A stretch of DNA of 64,000 nucleotides from Niveibacterium umoris (lineage in GTDB: Bacteria; Pseudomonadota; Gammaproteobacteria; Burkholderiales; Rhodocyclaceae). The position numbers and the translations under genes were made by a program. The stretch is taken from the NCBI RefSeq assembly GCF_014197015.1, contig NZ_JACIET010000002.1:992001-1056000 (forward strand), given 5' to 3'. How positions within the stretch are numbered: the first letter of the stretch is position 1; the number at the start of each line of letters is the position of its first letter. Positions 9,075-17,723 of this stretch are shown piece by piece. The notes beneath the pieces were generated by a model, which did no database searches, was not told the origin of the DNA, and saw only the letters and a program-made list of their open reading frames with translations.

Positions 9075-10877
9075 TTGAAAGCTCATACACGGCTGCGTGC
9101 AGCACTCTGGATTGCGGCCGCGGTGTTCAGCACACACCTGCAAGCAGTCGAAGCGGTGCATCCGCCCGCGGCGGAAGCCGCGCACGCGTTGCACGAACTG
9201 GTTGAAACCCACTTCGAACGCACACTCGAACTCGCACCACTGTTTGCCACCGCAATCGGCGATTCGCGCTATGACGATCGCCTTGGCAACCCGGCCTCGA
9301 CGCTCGAACGGGTGCGTTTTGAAAACCTGCAACGGGAGGCCTTGCGCGCAGCGCGCGCGCTGCCACGCGCGGCCTTGTCGCCGGCCGACCGGCTGACGCT
9401 CGACATCTTCATCGAAGACTGCGAACGCACGCTCGCTGCGATGCGCTTCCCGTCGCATCTGATGCCGATCACCCAGTTGAACAGCGTTGCAATCGATCTC
9501 GCGGTGCTGGGGTCGGGCGAAGGCCAGCAGCCGCTCGCAACGACCGCGCAACACGAAGCCTGGCTCAAGCGGGCCGCAGAATTCCCGGCCTGGGTCGATG
9601 CGGCGATTGCCAACATGCGGCTCGGTGTGGCGCGGGGCGTCACGCTGCCGCGCCGCGCCGCCGAGAAAGTGCTGCCGCAGCTGCGCGTGATCGCCAACAC
9701 GCCGCTCGACAAGAGCGTCTTTCGCGGCGCGATCGCACGCCTGCCGCAAGATCTGTCGACGCTGGATCGGAACCGCCTCGTTGCGGCCTACGAGAAGCTG
9801 ATCGGCGACGAGTTGTTGCCGGCCTATCGTCGTCTGGCCGATTACTTCGAACACGAATACCTTCCGCGTTGCCGTGCCAGCGACGGCTGGTCCGGGCTGC
9901 CCGATGGTGCCGCCTGGTACCGCGAGCGTATCGGCGCGAATACCGGCCTCGACCTCAGCGCGGAACAGATCCACCGCATCGGGCTCGCCGAGGTGGCGCG
10001 GATCCGCGACGAGATGGATCGTGTTCGCCAGGAAGCGGGTTTCGCAGGCGACCTGAAGGCCTTCTTCGCGCATGTGGCGAGCGATCCGCGCTTCTATGCC
10101 CGCACGCCGGAAGAGATCGTCGAACGCTTCGTGGCGATCAAGCGTCGTGTCGATCCGCAACTGCCGCAGCTGTTCTCCCGCATGCCGGTTGCGGACTACG
10201 AGGTGCGGCCGATTGAGGCGTTTCGCGCGAATGCCGCACCGGGCGCCTTCTACCAAGCACCGTCGGCGGACGGCAAACGGCCGGGCGTGTTCTACATCAA
10301 CACGCACGATCTGCGTGCGGTGCCGATCTGGGGCATGGAAACACTGTCGCTGCACGAAGCCTCGCCCGGGCACCATTTCCAGATGTCCCTCGCCCAGGAG
10401 ATCACCGATCTGCCCCGCTTCCGGCGCTTTCGCGACGACAACGCCTACGCCGAAGGCTGGGCGCTGTACGCTGAAACACTGGGTCGCGACCTGGGGCTGT
10501 TCAGCGATCCGTATCAGCGCTTTGGCAAGCTCAACGATGAAATGCTGCGCGCGTCGCGTCTGGTCGTGGATACCGGTCTGCATGCGATGGGATGGTCGCG
10601 CGAACGCGCGATCGCCTACATGCAGCACAACCAGGTCATGTCCGACGGCGATGCGGTGATCGAGGTCGAACGGTACATGGCCGATCCGGGGCAGGCGCTG
10701 GGCTACAAGCTCGGGCAACTGCGGATACTGGCGCTGCGCCGAGCTGCCGAGCAGCGCCTCGGGACAGCCTTCGATGTCCGCGCCTTCCATCGTGAGGTAC
10801 TGGTCGATGGTGCGCTGCCGATTCCGGTGCTCGAACAGAAGCTGCGCGAGTGGATCGCGCGCACGGCGAATCCCTGA
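9075..10877 (+). CDS. DUF885 family exported protein (putative metallopeptidase-like)
   Basis: A 600-residue protein starting at TTG with a signal peptide (positive MKAHTRLR, then a hydrophobic stretch ending near HLQA), so probably periplasmic. The C-terminal half carries the DUF885 signature: TLSLHEASPGHHFQ, a His-Glu-His cluster like a zinc site, then NAYAEGWALYAE. DUF885 proteins are often annotated as M32-like or dipeptidyl carboxypeptidase-like peptidases, but activity here is inference. It is monocistronic by spacing. No ATG further in gives a better signal peptide. Confidence 0.82.
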   Translation: MKAHTRLRAALWIAAAVFSTHLQAVEAVHPPAAEAAHALHELVETHFERTLELAPLFATAIGDSRYDDRLGNPASTLERVRFENLQREALRAARALPRAALSPADRLTLDIFIEDCERTLAAMRFPSHLMPITQLNSVAIDLAVLGSGEGQQPLATTAQHEAWLKRAAEFPAWVDAAIANMRLGVARGVTLPRRAAEKVLPQLRVIANTPLDKSVFRGAIARLPQDLSTLDRNRLVAAYEKLIGDELLPAYRRLADYFEHEYLPRCRASDGWSGLPDGAAWYRERIGANTGLDLSAEQIHRIGLAEVARIRDEMDRVRQEAGFAGDLKAFFAHVASDPRFYARTPEEIVERFVAIKRRVDPQLPQLFSRMPVADYEVRPIEAFRANAAPGAFYQAPSADGKRPGVFYINTHDLRAVPIWGMETLSLHEASPGHHFQMSLAQEITDLPRFRRFRDDNAYAEGWALYAETLGRDLGLFSDPYQRFGKLNDEMLRASRLVVDTGLHAMGWSRERAIAYMQHNQVMSDGDAVIEVERYMADPGQALGYKLGQLRILALRRAAEQRLGTAFDVRAFHREVLVDGALPIPVLEQKLREWIARTANP

Positions 10878-10976
10878 CTTTGCATCTTGAGGCCGTCGCC
10901 GGGACGGCTCGCAGTCCAGGCGCGCTGGAACCAGGATCAACCGATTAGGCGCGTCAGCATTGCTGGCCTTGAGCGC

Positions 10977-11372
10977 CTATGGCGCGCGTCGCACGCTGCC
11001 GTCTTCGGCGATATCGAGGCCGCCGCTCGCCGGCTTTGCGACGTTCTGGCCGGCGGGCGCCGCCGGTTTCGTCGCCGGCAGGGTCACGATGCGGCTGCGC
11101 TCCGGGTCAAGCGCACGTTGATCGTGGTCTTTCGGACAGGGTTGATCGGTGTAGACCACCTGACCGCGCTTGACGCACTTGTGGATGCCGGCCCCGGGCG
11201 GCTGGGCGGGCTCCACCTGCACCACGCCGGCCGGATCCGGCAGCGCGGGGATCGGGGGCGTCGCACGCTCGACGGCGGCTTTGAGTTGCGGGCGGGGGTC
11301 GCCGTGCATCAGGGCGAAGAGGCCGGTGACGGCGGCTGCGGTCAGCAGGAAGAGGGCGATGAATACGCGCAC
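10977..11372 (-). CDS. DUF4124 domain-containing exported protein
   Basis: A 131-residue protein with one N-terminal hydrophobic segment (FIALFLLTAAAVTGLF) acting as signal or membrane anchor. A Pro-rich linker follows, then the DUF4124 core around HKCVKRGQVVYTDQPCP, with its two conserved Cys and the VxYTDxPC pattern, and a Pro/Ala-rich tail. Function of the family is unknown. It stands alone, 88 bp upstream of the hemW stop on the same strand. Confidence 0.85.
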   Translation of the reverse strand: MRVFIALFLLTAAAVTGLFALMHGDPRPQLKAAVERATPPIPALPDPAGVVQVEPAQPPGAGIHKCVKRGQVVYTDQPCPKDHDQRALDPERSRIVTLPATKPAAPAGQNVAKPASGGLDIAEDGSVRRAP

Positions 11373-11399
11373 GTGAAGCGACTCGATGGCGGGAAGCCC

Positions 11400-11405
11400 A
11401 GTCTA
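11400..11405 (-). promoter_or_regulatory. Putative -10 box of the DUF4124 gene
   Basis: TAGACT on the minus strand, preceded by GC, 28 bp upstream of the start codon; a variant of the TAGAAT box seen elsewhere in the window. Confidence 0.3.
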
Positions 11406-11460
11406 GCGCGCGCCTCTTTGCCTGCGGGTGTCGGTTTGCACGAACAGGGGCGATTTGCTT

Positions 11461-12678
11461 TCAGGCGCCTGGCTCATCGGGCAGGAAGCGCTCGAGCAGC
11501 GCGTTGAGGTAGCGCTGGCCCCGTAGCGTCGGAAACAGGCGTTCGTTGTCGACCGCCAGCAGATCGTCGCGCCGCGCGCGCACAAGGGTCGGTTCGATGC
11601 TCGACAGCGGCAGCCCGGTGCGCTCGGCGAACAAATTCAGCGGCACCCCATCGGTCAGGCGCAAGGCGTTCATCATGAACTCGAAGGGCAGGTCAGACAG
11701 GCCAACTTCGCGTCTTTCCTGCACCGCGTTGCCTGCAGCGACCCCTTCAAGATAGGCGTTCGGATGCTTGTGGCGCATTTCGCGCACGATGCCGGTGTGC
11801 GACGACAGCTTGCCGTGGGCGCCAGCGCCGATGCCCAGATAGTCGCCAAACGCCCAGTAGTTGAGGTTGTGGCGGCACTTGTGGCCTGGCTGCGCAAAAG
11901 CGGAAGTCTCATAGTGCAGGAAGCCGGCCTCGGCGAGCCGTGCCTCGATCGCCTCCTGCATGTCGGCACCGGTATCGTCGTCCGGCAGATCGGCGGGGGG
12001 ATTCGCGCCGAAGGCAGTGTTGGGCTCCATCGTCAGGTGGTAGCAGGACAGATGGGGCGGGCTGAAGCTCAGTGCCACCGCTACGTCGGCGAGTGCCTGC
12101 TGCGGTGTCTGACCCGGCAAGGCATACATCAGATCGAGGTTGAAGGTATCGAAGTGCTTCGCCGCAAGTTCGGCAGCGCGGCGTGCCTCGCTGCCGCCGT
12201 GGATGCGGCCGATGCGCTCCAGAAAGGCATCGTCAAAGCTCTGGATGCCGAGTGAAAGCCGGGTGACGCCCGCCGCGCGGAAATCCGCGAAGTGGCTGGC
12301 CTCGACCGTGCCCGGGTTGGCTTCCAGCGTGATCTCGCAGTCCCCGGCCAGCGGCAGGCGCATGCGGATATCGGTGAGCAGCCGTTCGAGCCCGGCCGCC
12401 GAGATCAGGCTCGGGGTGCCGCCGCCAATGAAGATGGACTGCACCCGGCGCCCCCATACCTGGGGCAGCGCAGCCTCGAGATCCGCCACCAGCGCGTCGA
12501 GGTAGGCCTGCTCAGGGATGCCCCCACGTACCGCATGCGAGTTGAAATCGCAGTAAGGACATTTCTGCACGCACCACGGAAAATGCACGTACAGGGAAAG
12601 CGGCGGCGGTGCGCTCAGGCGCGCACTGGCGACCGCCTTCGGACGCGATACCAGCGGGATGACGCGGCGTTCACTCAT
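11461..12678 (-). CDS. hemW: Radical SAM heme chaperone HemW
   Basis: Radical SAM protein of 405 residues related to oxygen-independent coproporphyrinogen oxidase, but of the HemW type that carries heme to respiratory targets. The iron-sulfur motif is CVQKCPYC, followed by FIGGGTPSL (SAM-binding GGGTP), EANPGT and RLSLGIQSF. The C-terminal HemW region follows the linker containing GIGAGAHGK. It ends close to the rdgB-rph cluster: only 9 bp separate the rdgB stop from its start. The leading extension of about 25 residues before the core is short and lacks domains. HemN is excluded by length and by the absence of its N-terminal extension. Confidence 0.93.
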   Translation of the reverse strand: MSERRVIPLVSRPKAVASARLSAPPPLSLYVHFPWCVQKCPYCDFNSHAVRGGIPEQAYLDALVADLEAALPQVWGRRVQSIFIGGGTPSLISAAGLERLLTDIRMRLPLAGDCEITLEANPGTVEASHFADFRAAGVTRLSLGIQSFDDAFLERIGRIHGGSEARRAAELAAKHFDTFNLDLMYALPGQTPQQALADVAVALSFSPPHLSCYHLTMEPNTAFGANPPADLPDDDTGADMQEAIEARLAEAGFLHYETSAFAQPGHKCRHNLNYWAFGDYLGIGAGAHGKLSSHTGIVREMRHKHPNAYLEGVAAGNAVQERREVGLSDLPFEFMMNALRLTDGVPLNLFAERTGLPLSSIEPTLVRARRDDLLAVDNERLFPTLRGQRYLNALLERFLPDEPGA

Positions 12679-12687
12679 GCGCCCGTC

Positions 12688-13281
12688 TCAGCCGGCGCTG
12701 CGCTGCAGCCGCTCGAGCAGGTGACGGCAGGCCGCGCCGCGGTGCGACAAGGTGTTCTTCAGCGCGGGCTCCAGTTCCGCCGCGGTCTGTTCCAGATCCG
12801 GCAGCAGGAACAGCGGGTCGTAACCGAAACCGCCTTCGCCGCGCGGCGTATCGATGATCTCGCCGTGCCACTCGCCCTCGGCAATCAGCGGTTGCGGGTC
12901 GTCGGCGCTGCGTACCAGCACCAGCACGCAGACATAGTGGGCGCGGCGGTCGGCCTTTCCTGCCAGCTTTTCGAGCAGCAGCGCGTTATTGCGCGCGTCC
13001 GACTTCGGTTCGCCGGCAAAGCGTGCTGATTGCACGCCGGGAGCGCCGCCGAGTGCTGCCACGCAGAGTCCCGAGTCGTCGGCGAGTGCGGGCAGGCCGG
13101 TGAGTCGCGCGGCGTGGCGCGCCTTTTCGATCGCGTTCTCGACGAAGGTGCAGTGGGGCTCTTCGGCTTCCGGCACCTTGAAGCGCGATTGCGGCAGGAC
13201 TTCGATGCCGAGCGGTGCGAGCAGCGCGGCGAATTCGCGCAGCTTGCCGGCGTTGTTGGATGCGAGGACGAGTTGTTTCAT
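12688..13281 (-). CDS. rdgB: RdgB/HAM1 family non-canonical purine NTP pyrophosphatase
   Basis: Hydrolyses dITP, ITP and XTP to monophosphates, keeping deaminated purines out of DNA. The 197 residues start with the substrate-binding SNNAGKLREF and carry TFVENAIEKAR, LADDSGL (metal ligand and specificity loop), GFGYDP and SHRG near the C-terminus, in the family's order and at its usual length. It lies between rph and hemW on the same strand. Confidence 0.96.
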   Translation of the reverse strand: MKQLVLASNNAGKLREFAALLAPLGIEVLPQSRFKVPEAEEPHCTFVENAIEKARHAARLTGLPALADDSGLCVAALGGAPGVQSARFAGEPKSDARNNALLLEKLAGKADRRAHYVCVLVLVRSADDPQPLIAEGEWHGEIIDTPRGEGGFGYDPLFLLPDLEQTAAELEPALKNTLSHRGAACRHLLERLQRSAG

Positions 13282-13420
13282 CGTGGAGCACTCACGGAAT
13301 GGGTTGCTTCAGTTAGCGTCGACGCGCGCGGATCGCGAATCACCGCGCGTGAGCCGGGGTCGTATGGCGGGGTCGACACTGCGCCGCCAAACAGGCGTGC
13401 GCGGTGACAGCAGACACAAG

Positions 13421-14146
13421 TCAGCCGGCGAGTGCCCGCTTCTGTGCTTCGACCAGCTGCGCGATGGCGCGTTCCGCCAGGGCCAGCAGCGCGTCCAGTT
13501 CGGCACGCGAGAAGGGGGCACCTTCGGCGGTGCCCTGCACCTCGACGATGCCGCCAGAGGCCGTCATCACGACATTCATGTCGGTGTCGCAGCTGGAGTC
13601 TTCGGCGTAGTCGAGGTCGGCGACCGGGCGGCCATCGACGATGCCGACCGAAATCGCCGCCACCAGTTCGCGCATCGGGTTGGCGGGCAATTTGCCGGCG
13701 ACCACCAGCTTGTCGAGCGCCTCATGCAGCGCCACGCAGGCGCCGGTGATCGCGGCGGTGCGGGTACCGCCGTCGGCTTGCAGCACGTCGCAGTCGAGCG
13801 TGATCTGACGCTCGCCGAGCGCCTTGAGGTCGACCACCGCGCGCAGGCTGCGTCCGATCAGGCGCTGGATCTCCTGGGTGCGACCGCTCTGCTTGCCCTT
13901 GGCGGCTTCACGGGCGCTGCGGGTATGCGTCGAGCGCGGCAGCATGCCGTATTCGGCGGTGACCCAGCCTTCGCCCTTGCCGCGCAGGAAAGGCGGCACC
14001 GACTCCTCGACGCTGGCGGTGCACAGCACCCGTGTGTCGCCGAATTCCACCAGCACCGAGCCTTCGGCGTGGCGCGTGAAACCACGGGTGATGCGCACTT
14101 CGCGCAGGGCGTCGGCGGCGCGGCCGCTCGGTCGGGTGCTCGTCAT
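13421..14146 (-). CDS. rph: Ribonuclease PH
   Basis: Phosphorolytic 3'-5' exoribonuclease that trims tRNA 3' ends. The 241 residues fit the family (about 238). Visible are [38 protein letters not shown], the phosphate-binding [27 protein letters not shown] and the tail region [14 protein letters not shown]. The frame stays open upstream as far as 14488, but that stretch is the antisense reading of the phosphatase gene; the ATG at 14146 overlaps the phosphatase stop by 4 bp (ATGA), indicating coupling. Confidence 0.96.
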   Translation of the reverse strand: MTSTRPSGRAADALREVRITRGFTRHAEGSVLVEFGDTRVLCTASVEESVPPFLRGKGEGWVTAEYGMLPRSTHTRSAREAAKGKQSGRTQEIQRLIGRSLRAVVDLKALGERQITLDCDVLQADGGTRTAAITGACVALHEALDKLVVAGKLPANPMRELVAAISVGIVDGRPVADLDYAEDSSCDTDMNVVMTASGGIVEVQGTAEGAPFSRAELDALLALAERAIAQLVEAQKRALAG

Positions 14147-15060
14147 TTGGTGTACTTCCGGATCGCAGAGTTGATTTCGGCGATCGCGCGTTCGATGTCG
14201 TCGTCGCTCAATTCGCTGTTGGCGGGTGCCGTCTGGCCGGCGGCGAAGCCTTCCATCTTGGTCGTGAAGCTGTCCATCGGCATCGTCATCGTCGAGATCG
14301 TTGTTGGCGGCGATTCCGAGAAGTCGTCGTGCCAGGTCATGCCGACAATCGACAGGTTGTCGGCGGTCGGGCCGGCCAGCATCTCGGCACGGCTCATCAG
14401 TTTGGGCAGCGATTCGAGGATGTTGCGGGTGTCGACTTCGGCGATGGCCTCTTCGGCGCCGACCGGGCCCCATACGCCGTCCGAGCACAGCAGCAGGGTA
14501 TCGCCGGCATACAGCGGCGTGCGGCGCGAGAATTCGATCTGCGGCGAATGCGTGCCGCCGAGGCAGCTGAAAATACGGTTGCGGAAGGGGTGGGTGGCCT
14601 GCTCGCCTTCCTTGATCAGGCCTTGCTCGACCATCACCTGCACCCGCGAGTGGTCGCGCGTGTGGAAAGCAACGCGGCCGTCGCGCAGCAGATAGAGCCG
14701 CGAGTCGCCGGCGTGCGCCCAGTGCGCGAGGCTGTTCTGTACCACGCAGGCGACGATGGTCGTGCGCGGCGGGTCGGGCAGGTTCTTGTCGAAGGCGTAG
14801 TCGAGAATCGCGTGGTGGGCGTTGGTCAGCGCACGCGAGAGGAAGAGCATCTCGTCCTGCAGCTGGCCGCGCGCCTCACGCTGGAAGCTCTCGGTGATGT
14901 ACTGCACCGCGATCTGTGCTGCGATCTCGCCGTGCAGGTGGCCGCCCATGCCGTCGGCGACGACCATCAGCAACGCGTCGCGCGAGTAGCAGTAGGCAAT
15001 CCGGTCCTGGTTGGAGCGGCGCTTGCCCGGCCGGCTTTCCTGATAGATGGTGAATTTCAT
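14143..15060 (-). CDS. PP2C-family Ser/Thr protein phosphatase
   Basis: Soluble metal-dependent phosphatase of about 305 residues, the likely partner of the adjacent kinase. PP2C motifs in order: an N-terminal [25 protein letters not shown] (metal-binding DGMGG), [18 protein letters not shown] and TADNLSIV. A tail of about 60 residues with low-complexity Ser/Thr/Met follows and ends in a short charged helix; its role is unknown. The ATG at 15060 overlaps the kinase stop by 4 bp, and its own stop overlaps rph by 4 bp. The kinase-phosphatase-rph arrangement recurs in betaproteobacteria. Confidence 0.92.
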   Translation of the reverse strand: MKFTIYQESRPGKRRSNQDRIAYCYSRDALLMVVADGMGGHLHGEIAAQIAVQYITESFQREARGQLQDEMLFLSRALTNAHHAILDYAFDKNLPDPPRTTIVACVVQNSLAHWAHAGDSRLYLLRDGRVAFHTRDHSRVQVMVEQGLIKEGEQATHPFRNRIFSCLGGTHSPQIEFSRRTPLYAGDTLLLCSDGVWGPVGAEEAIAEVDTRNILESLPKLMSRAEMLAGPTADNLSIVGMTWHDDFSESPPTTISTMTMPMDSFTTKMEGFAAGQTAPANSELSDDDIERAIAEINSAIRKYTK

Positions 15061-16016
15061 GAGCGCGAGATGAGTGACCGCAATTTGAGTCCGATCGAGC
15101 CGATCCAGTTGGCTTCGACCGGGTCTCCCGGACTGGGCTGCCGTACCCGCCGCGCCAGTGCCTTCTGCAGGGCATAGACGCTTTGCGGGCGTTCCAGCGG
15201 ATCGAGTTTGAGGCACCAGTCGATGGTGTCAAGGAGTTGGGCTGAGTATTGCTGCGACCAGCGCTTGCGCGCGGCGTCGAGCTGGTCTTTCTTGATGCGT
15301 TCGTCGGATCGCTGCGGGGGCGCGCCCGACAGGCAGGCGTACATGCTGGCGCCGACGGAATAAATGTCGCTCCACGGCCCCAGATGCTCACGGTCGCGGA
15401 ACTGCTCCGGCGCGCAGTAGCCGGGTGTGTACATCGGCTTGAGCATCGGTGCGTCGTTGAACAGCGTCTGCCGCGCCGCGCCGAAATCGAGCAGCACCGG
15501 CGTGCCGTCGTTGCGCAGGTAGATGTTCGAGGGCTTGATATCGAGGTGCAGCAGCTTGTTCGCATGCACTTCGCGCAGGCCGTTGAGCAGGCGGGTGAAC
15601 ACGCCGCGGATGAACTTCTCGCGGATGTCGCCCTTGTTCTTGTTGATGAAGTCCTGCAGCGTGCGGCCGCGCTCGAAGGCCATCACCATGTACACCGTGC
15701 CGTTGGCGCGGAAGAAGTTCAGCACGCGCACCAGGTTCGGGTGGTTGAGGCTCGCCAGCGCACGGCCTTCCTCGAAAAAGCACTTCATGCCGTAGCGGAA
15801 GGCGGCCTGATGGTCGTCCGGCACGCGCGGCTCGATCTCGCCTTCCTTGCGCAGCGCGAGTGAATTCGGCAGGTATTCCTTGATCACGACGGGGATTTCG
15901 TCGGGGTCGGTCGCCAGATAGACGATCGAAAAACCACCGAGGCTGAGCTGCTGCTCGATGCGGTACTGCTCCAACTGAAAGCCGGAAGGCAACGGGCAGT
16001 TTGCTTGAGCGGGCAT
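15057..16016 (-). CDS. Hanks-type Ser/Thr protein kinase
   Basis: Compact eukaryotic-like kinase of 319 residues, cytosolic, without transmembrane or sensor domain. Features in order: a glycine-rich loop LSLGGFSIVYLA, the ATP-anchoring Lys in VVIKEY (Lys46), the catalytic loop LHLDIKPSN, the metal-binding DFGAAR, an activation segment ending TPGYCAPEQF and the DIYSVG box of subdomain IX. It starts the overlapping kinase-phosphatase-rph run. Start at 16016 is chosen because earlier codons (to 16079) lack conserved sequence. It is divergent from yicC. Substrates are unknown. Confidence 0.93.
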   Translation of the reverse strand: MPAQANCPLPSGFQLEQYRIEQQLSLGGFSIVYLATDPDEIPVVIKEYLPNSLALRKEGEIEPRVPDDHQAAFRYGMKCFFEEGRALASLNHPNLVRVLNFFRANGTVYMVMAFERGRTLQDFINKNKGDIREKFIRGVFTRLLNGLREVHANKLLHLDIKPSNIYLRNDGTPVLLDFGAARQTLFNDAPMLKPMYTPGYCAPEQFRDREHLGPWSDIYSVGASMYACLSGAPPQRSDERIKKDQLDAARKRWSQQYSAQLLDTIDWCLKLDPLERPQSVYALQKALARRVRQPSPGDPVEANWIGSIGLKLRSLISRS

Positions 16017-16130
16017 CGGGGCGCACGTATGATTCGGCGAAAGGGCCTTGATTTTCAGCTTTTTATCCCCCCCCTGCAATTCGGCTGCGTGAATTTGTCA
16101 TTTTTGCAGTCGTCAGACCGGAAGCTTCCG

Positions 16131-16997
16131 ATGATTCATTCCATGACCGGTTACGCGGTCTGTGCCCGGGAAGCCGGGCGCGCGCGGCTCAATCTTGAAC
16201 TCAAGAGCGTGAATTCACGCTTCCTCGACCTCGGCTTCCGCATGGCCGAAGAGCTGCGGCTGGCCGAGCCGGCGTTGCGCGAGGCGATCACGGCGCGGCT
16301 GTCGCGTGGCAAGGTCGAGTGCCGTTTGTACTGGCAGGCCAATGCGGCCGTCCCGGCCGAGATCACGCTCAACCCTGCCCTGATCGACCAGCTGACGACG
16401 GCGCAAGCCTTGATTCGCGATCGATTCAGCGATGCCGCGCCCTTGTCGGTGGGCGAAATCCTGCGCTGGCCGGGCATGCTCGGCGAGAGCGGGCCGGACT
16501 TCGACAGCTTGCTCGCCTCGGCGGGCGAACTCGTCAAGCAGGCGCTCGATGATCTGGTCGCATCACGTGCGCGCGAAGGCGAAAAGCTCGCGGCGATGAT
16601 TCTCGAGCGGGTCCAGGCGATCCGTGCGCTGGTCGCCAAGGCCGAACCCATCCTGCCCGCCGCGGTGGCCGAGTACCAGGAAAAGCTGACGACACGCCTG
16701 CGCGAAGCCGTCGCGACGCTGGACGAAGACCGCATCCGCCAGGAGGTGAGCCTGTTCGCCCAGCGCGCCGACGTGGTCGAAGAGTTTTCGCGCCTGCGGG
16801 CCCACTGTGACGAGGTCGAGCGTGTGCTGAAGGTCGGCGGCCAAGCCGGCAAGCGTCTCGATTTCCTGATGCAGGAGCTCAACCGCGAGGCCAACACAAT
16901 GGCATCCAAGGCCGTGTCCGGCGCGCTCTCAAGCATCGCGCTGGAAATGAAACTGCTGATCGAGCAGATGCGCGAACAGGTCCAGAACATCGAGTAA
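16131..16997 (+). CDS. yicC: YicC family endoribonuclease
   Basis: A 288-residue protein of the YicC family, reported as an endoribonuclease in E. coli. The N-terminus MIHSMTGYA and the LKSVNSRFLDLGFR block are diagnostic, as is the C-terminal KRLDFLMQELNREANTMASK. A long helical middle links them. It is the first gene of the yicC-gmk-spoT run, 4 bp before gmk. The ATG at 16131 is preferred since the family begins MIxSMTG; the ORF is open further upstream into the kinase promoter region. Confidence 0.93.
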   Translation: MIHSMTGYAVCAREAGRARLNLELKSVNSRFLDLGFRMAEELRLAEPALREAITARLSRGKVECRLYWQANAAVPAEITLNPALIDQLTTAQALIRDRFSDAAPLSVGEILRWPGMLGESGPDFDSLLASAGELVKQALDDLVASRAREGEKLAAMILERVQAIRALVAKAEPILPAAVAEYQEKLTTRLREAVATLDEDRIRQEVSLFAQRADVVEEFSRLRAHCDEVERVLKVGGQAGKRLDFLMQELNREANTMASKAVSGALSSIALEMKLLIEQMREQVQNIE

Positions 16998-17001
16998 TCC
17001 C

Positions 17002-17619
17002 ATGCCAGGACAGCTTTATATCGTTTCAGCGCCGTCGGGCGCCGGCAAGACCACCCTGGTGCGTGGGCTCCTTGAACAGGACGCCGGCATCCGGCTGTCG
17101 GTGTCGCACACCACGCGGGCGCCGCGTCCGGGTGAAGTTGATGGCCAGCACTACCATTTCACCGATCGCGCCGCCTTCGAGGCGCTACGGGCGGGCGGAG
17201 GCTTCCTCGAATCCGCCGAGGTGCATGGCAACCTGTACGGTACTTCGCGCGCGTGGATCGAAGCGCAGATGGCGACCGGCATGGACATCCTGCTCGAAAT
17301 CGACTGGCAGGGCGCGCGCCAGGTGCGGCTGGCGTTTCCGCAGGCGGTCGGCATCTTCATCCTGCCGCCGTCGCTGGAGGAACTCGAACGGCGTTTGCGG
17401 GGTCGCAATTCGGACAGCGACGCGGTGATCGCGCGTCGCCTCGAAGCAGCGCGGGGCGAGATGGAGCACGTGGACGAATTCCATTACTGTATTATCAACA
17501 AGGACTTAGCAGAGGCTCACGCCGACCTGCTGGCAATCGTGCGTTCATGCCGGGTGCGCTTGAACGTGCAGAAAGCCCGCCATCCGGAGGCCTTTGCATT
17601 TCTTCAGTCGAACGATTGA
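17002..17619 (+). CDS. gmk: Guanylate kinase
   Basis: Phosphorylates GMP to GDP. The 205 residues contain P-loop SAPSGAGKTT (9-18), the GMP-binding SHTTRAPRPGEVDGQHYHF, LEIDWQGARQV, and the lid region with RGRNSDSDAVI. Normal length. It is 4 bp downstream of yicC and followed by spoT, the classic order, but without the usual rpoZ between them. Confidence 0.97.
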   Translation: MPGQLYIVSAPSGAGKTTLVRGLLEQDAGIRLSVSHTTRAPRPGEVDGQHYHFTDRAAFEALRAGGGFLESAEVHGNLYGTSRAWIEAQMATGMDILLEIDWQGARQVRLAFPQAVGIFILPPSLEELERRLRGRNSDSDAVIARRLEAARGEMEHVDEFHYCIINKDLAEAHADLLAIVRSCRVRLNVQKARHPEAFAFLQSND

Positions 17620-17634
17620 AACGGGGAACGACGC

Positions 17635-17721
17635 ATGAATGCTGATGGCATGAAGCGATGTTCGTCTCTCGCAGGGTGTGCGACGGCGGAATCGTGCTTG
17701 CGCCGTCAGCGCGAGGGGTGA
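17635..17721 (+). CDS. Possible 28-codon ORF in the place of rpoZ
   Basis: Short frame starting ATG at 17635 after a GGGGAAC stretch and ending TGA at 17719-17721, two bases before the spoT ATG. The product begins MNADGMKR, contains three Cys and does not resemble RNA polymerase omega, which is usually encoded here (about 67 residues, typically containing a VEDCL motif). It may be a leader ORF coupled to spoT, or simply a remnant after rpoZ loss. Expression is unproven. Confidence 0.25.
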   Translation: MNADGMKRCSSLAGCATAESCLRRQREG

Positions 17722-17723
17722 GC

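Noticed and set aside
9054-10940. Minus-strand ORF of 628 codons opposite the DUF885 gene
   Set aside because: Arg-rich composition without domains; DUF885 signatures are on the plus strand.
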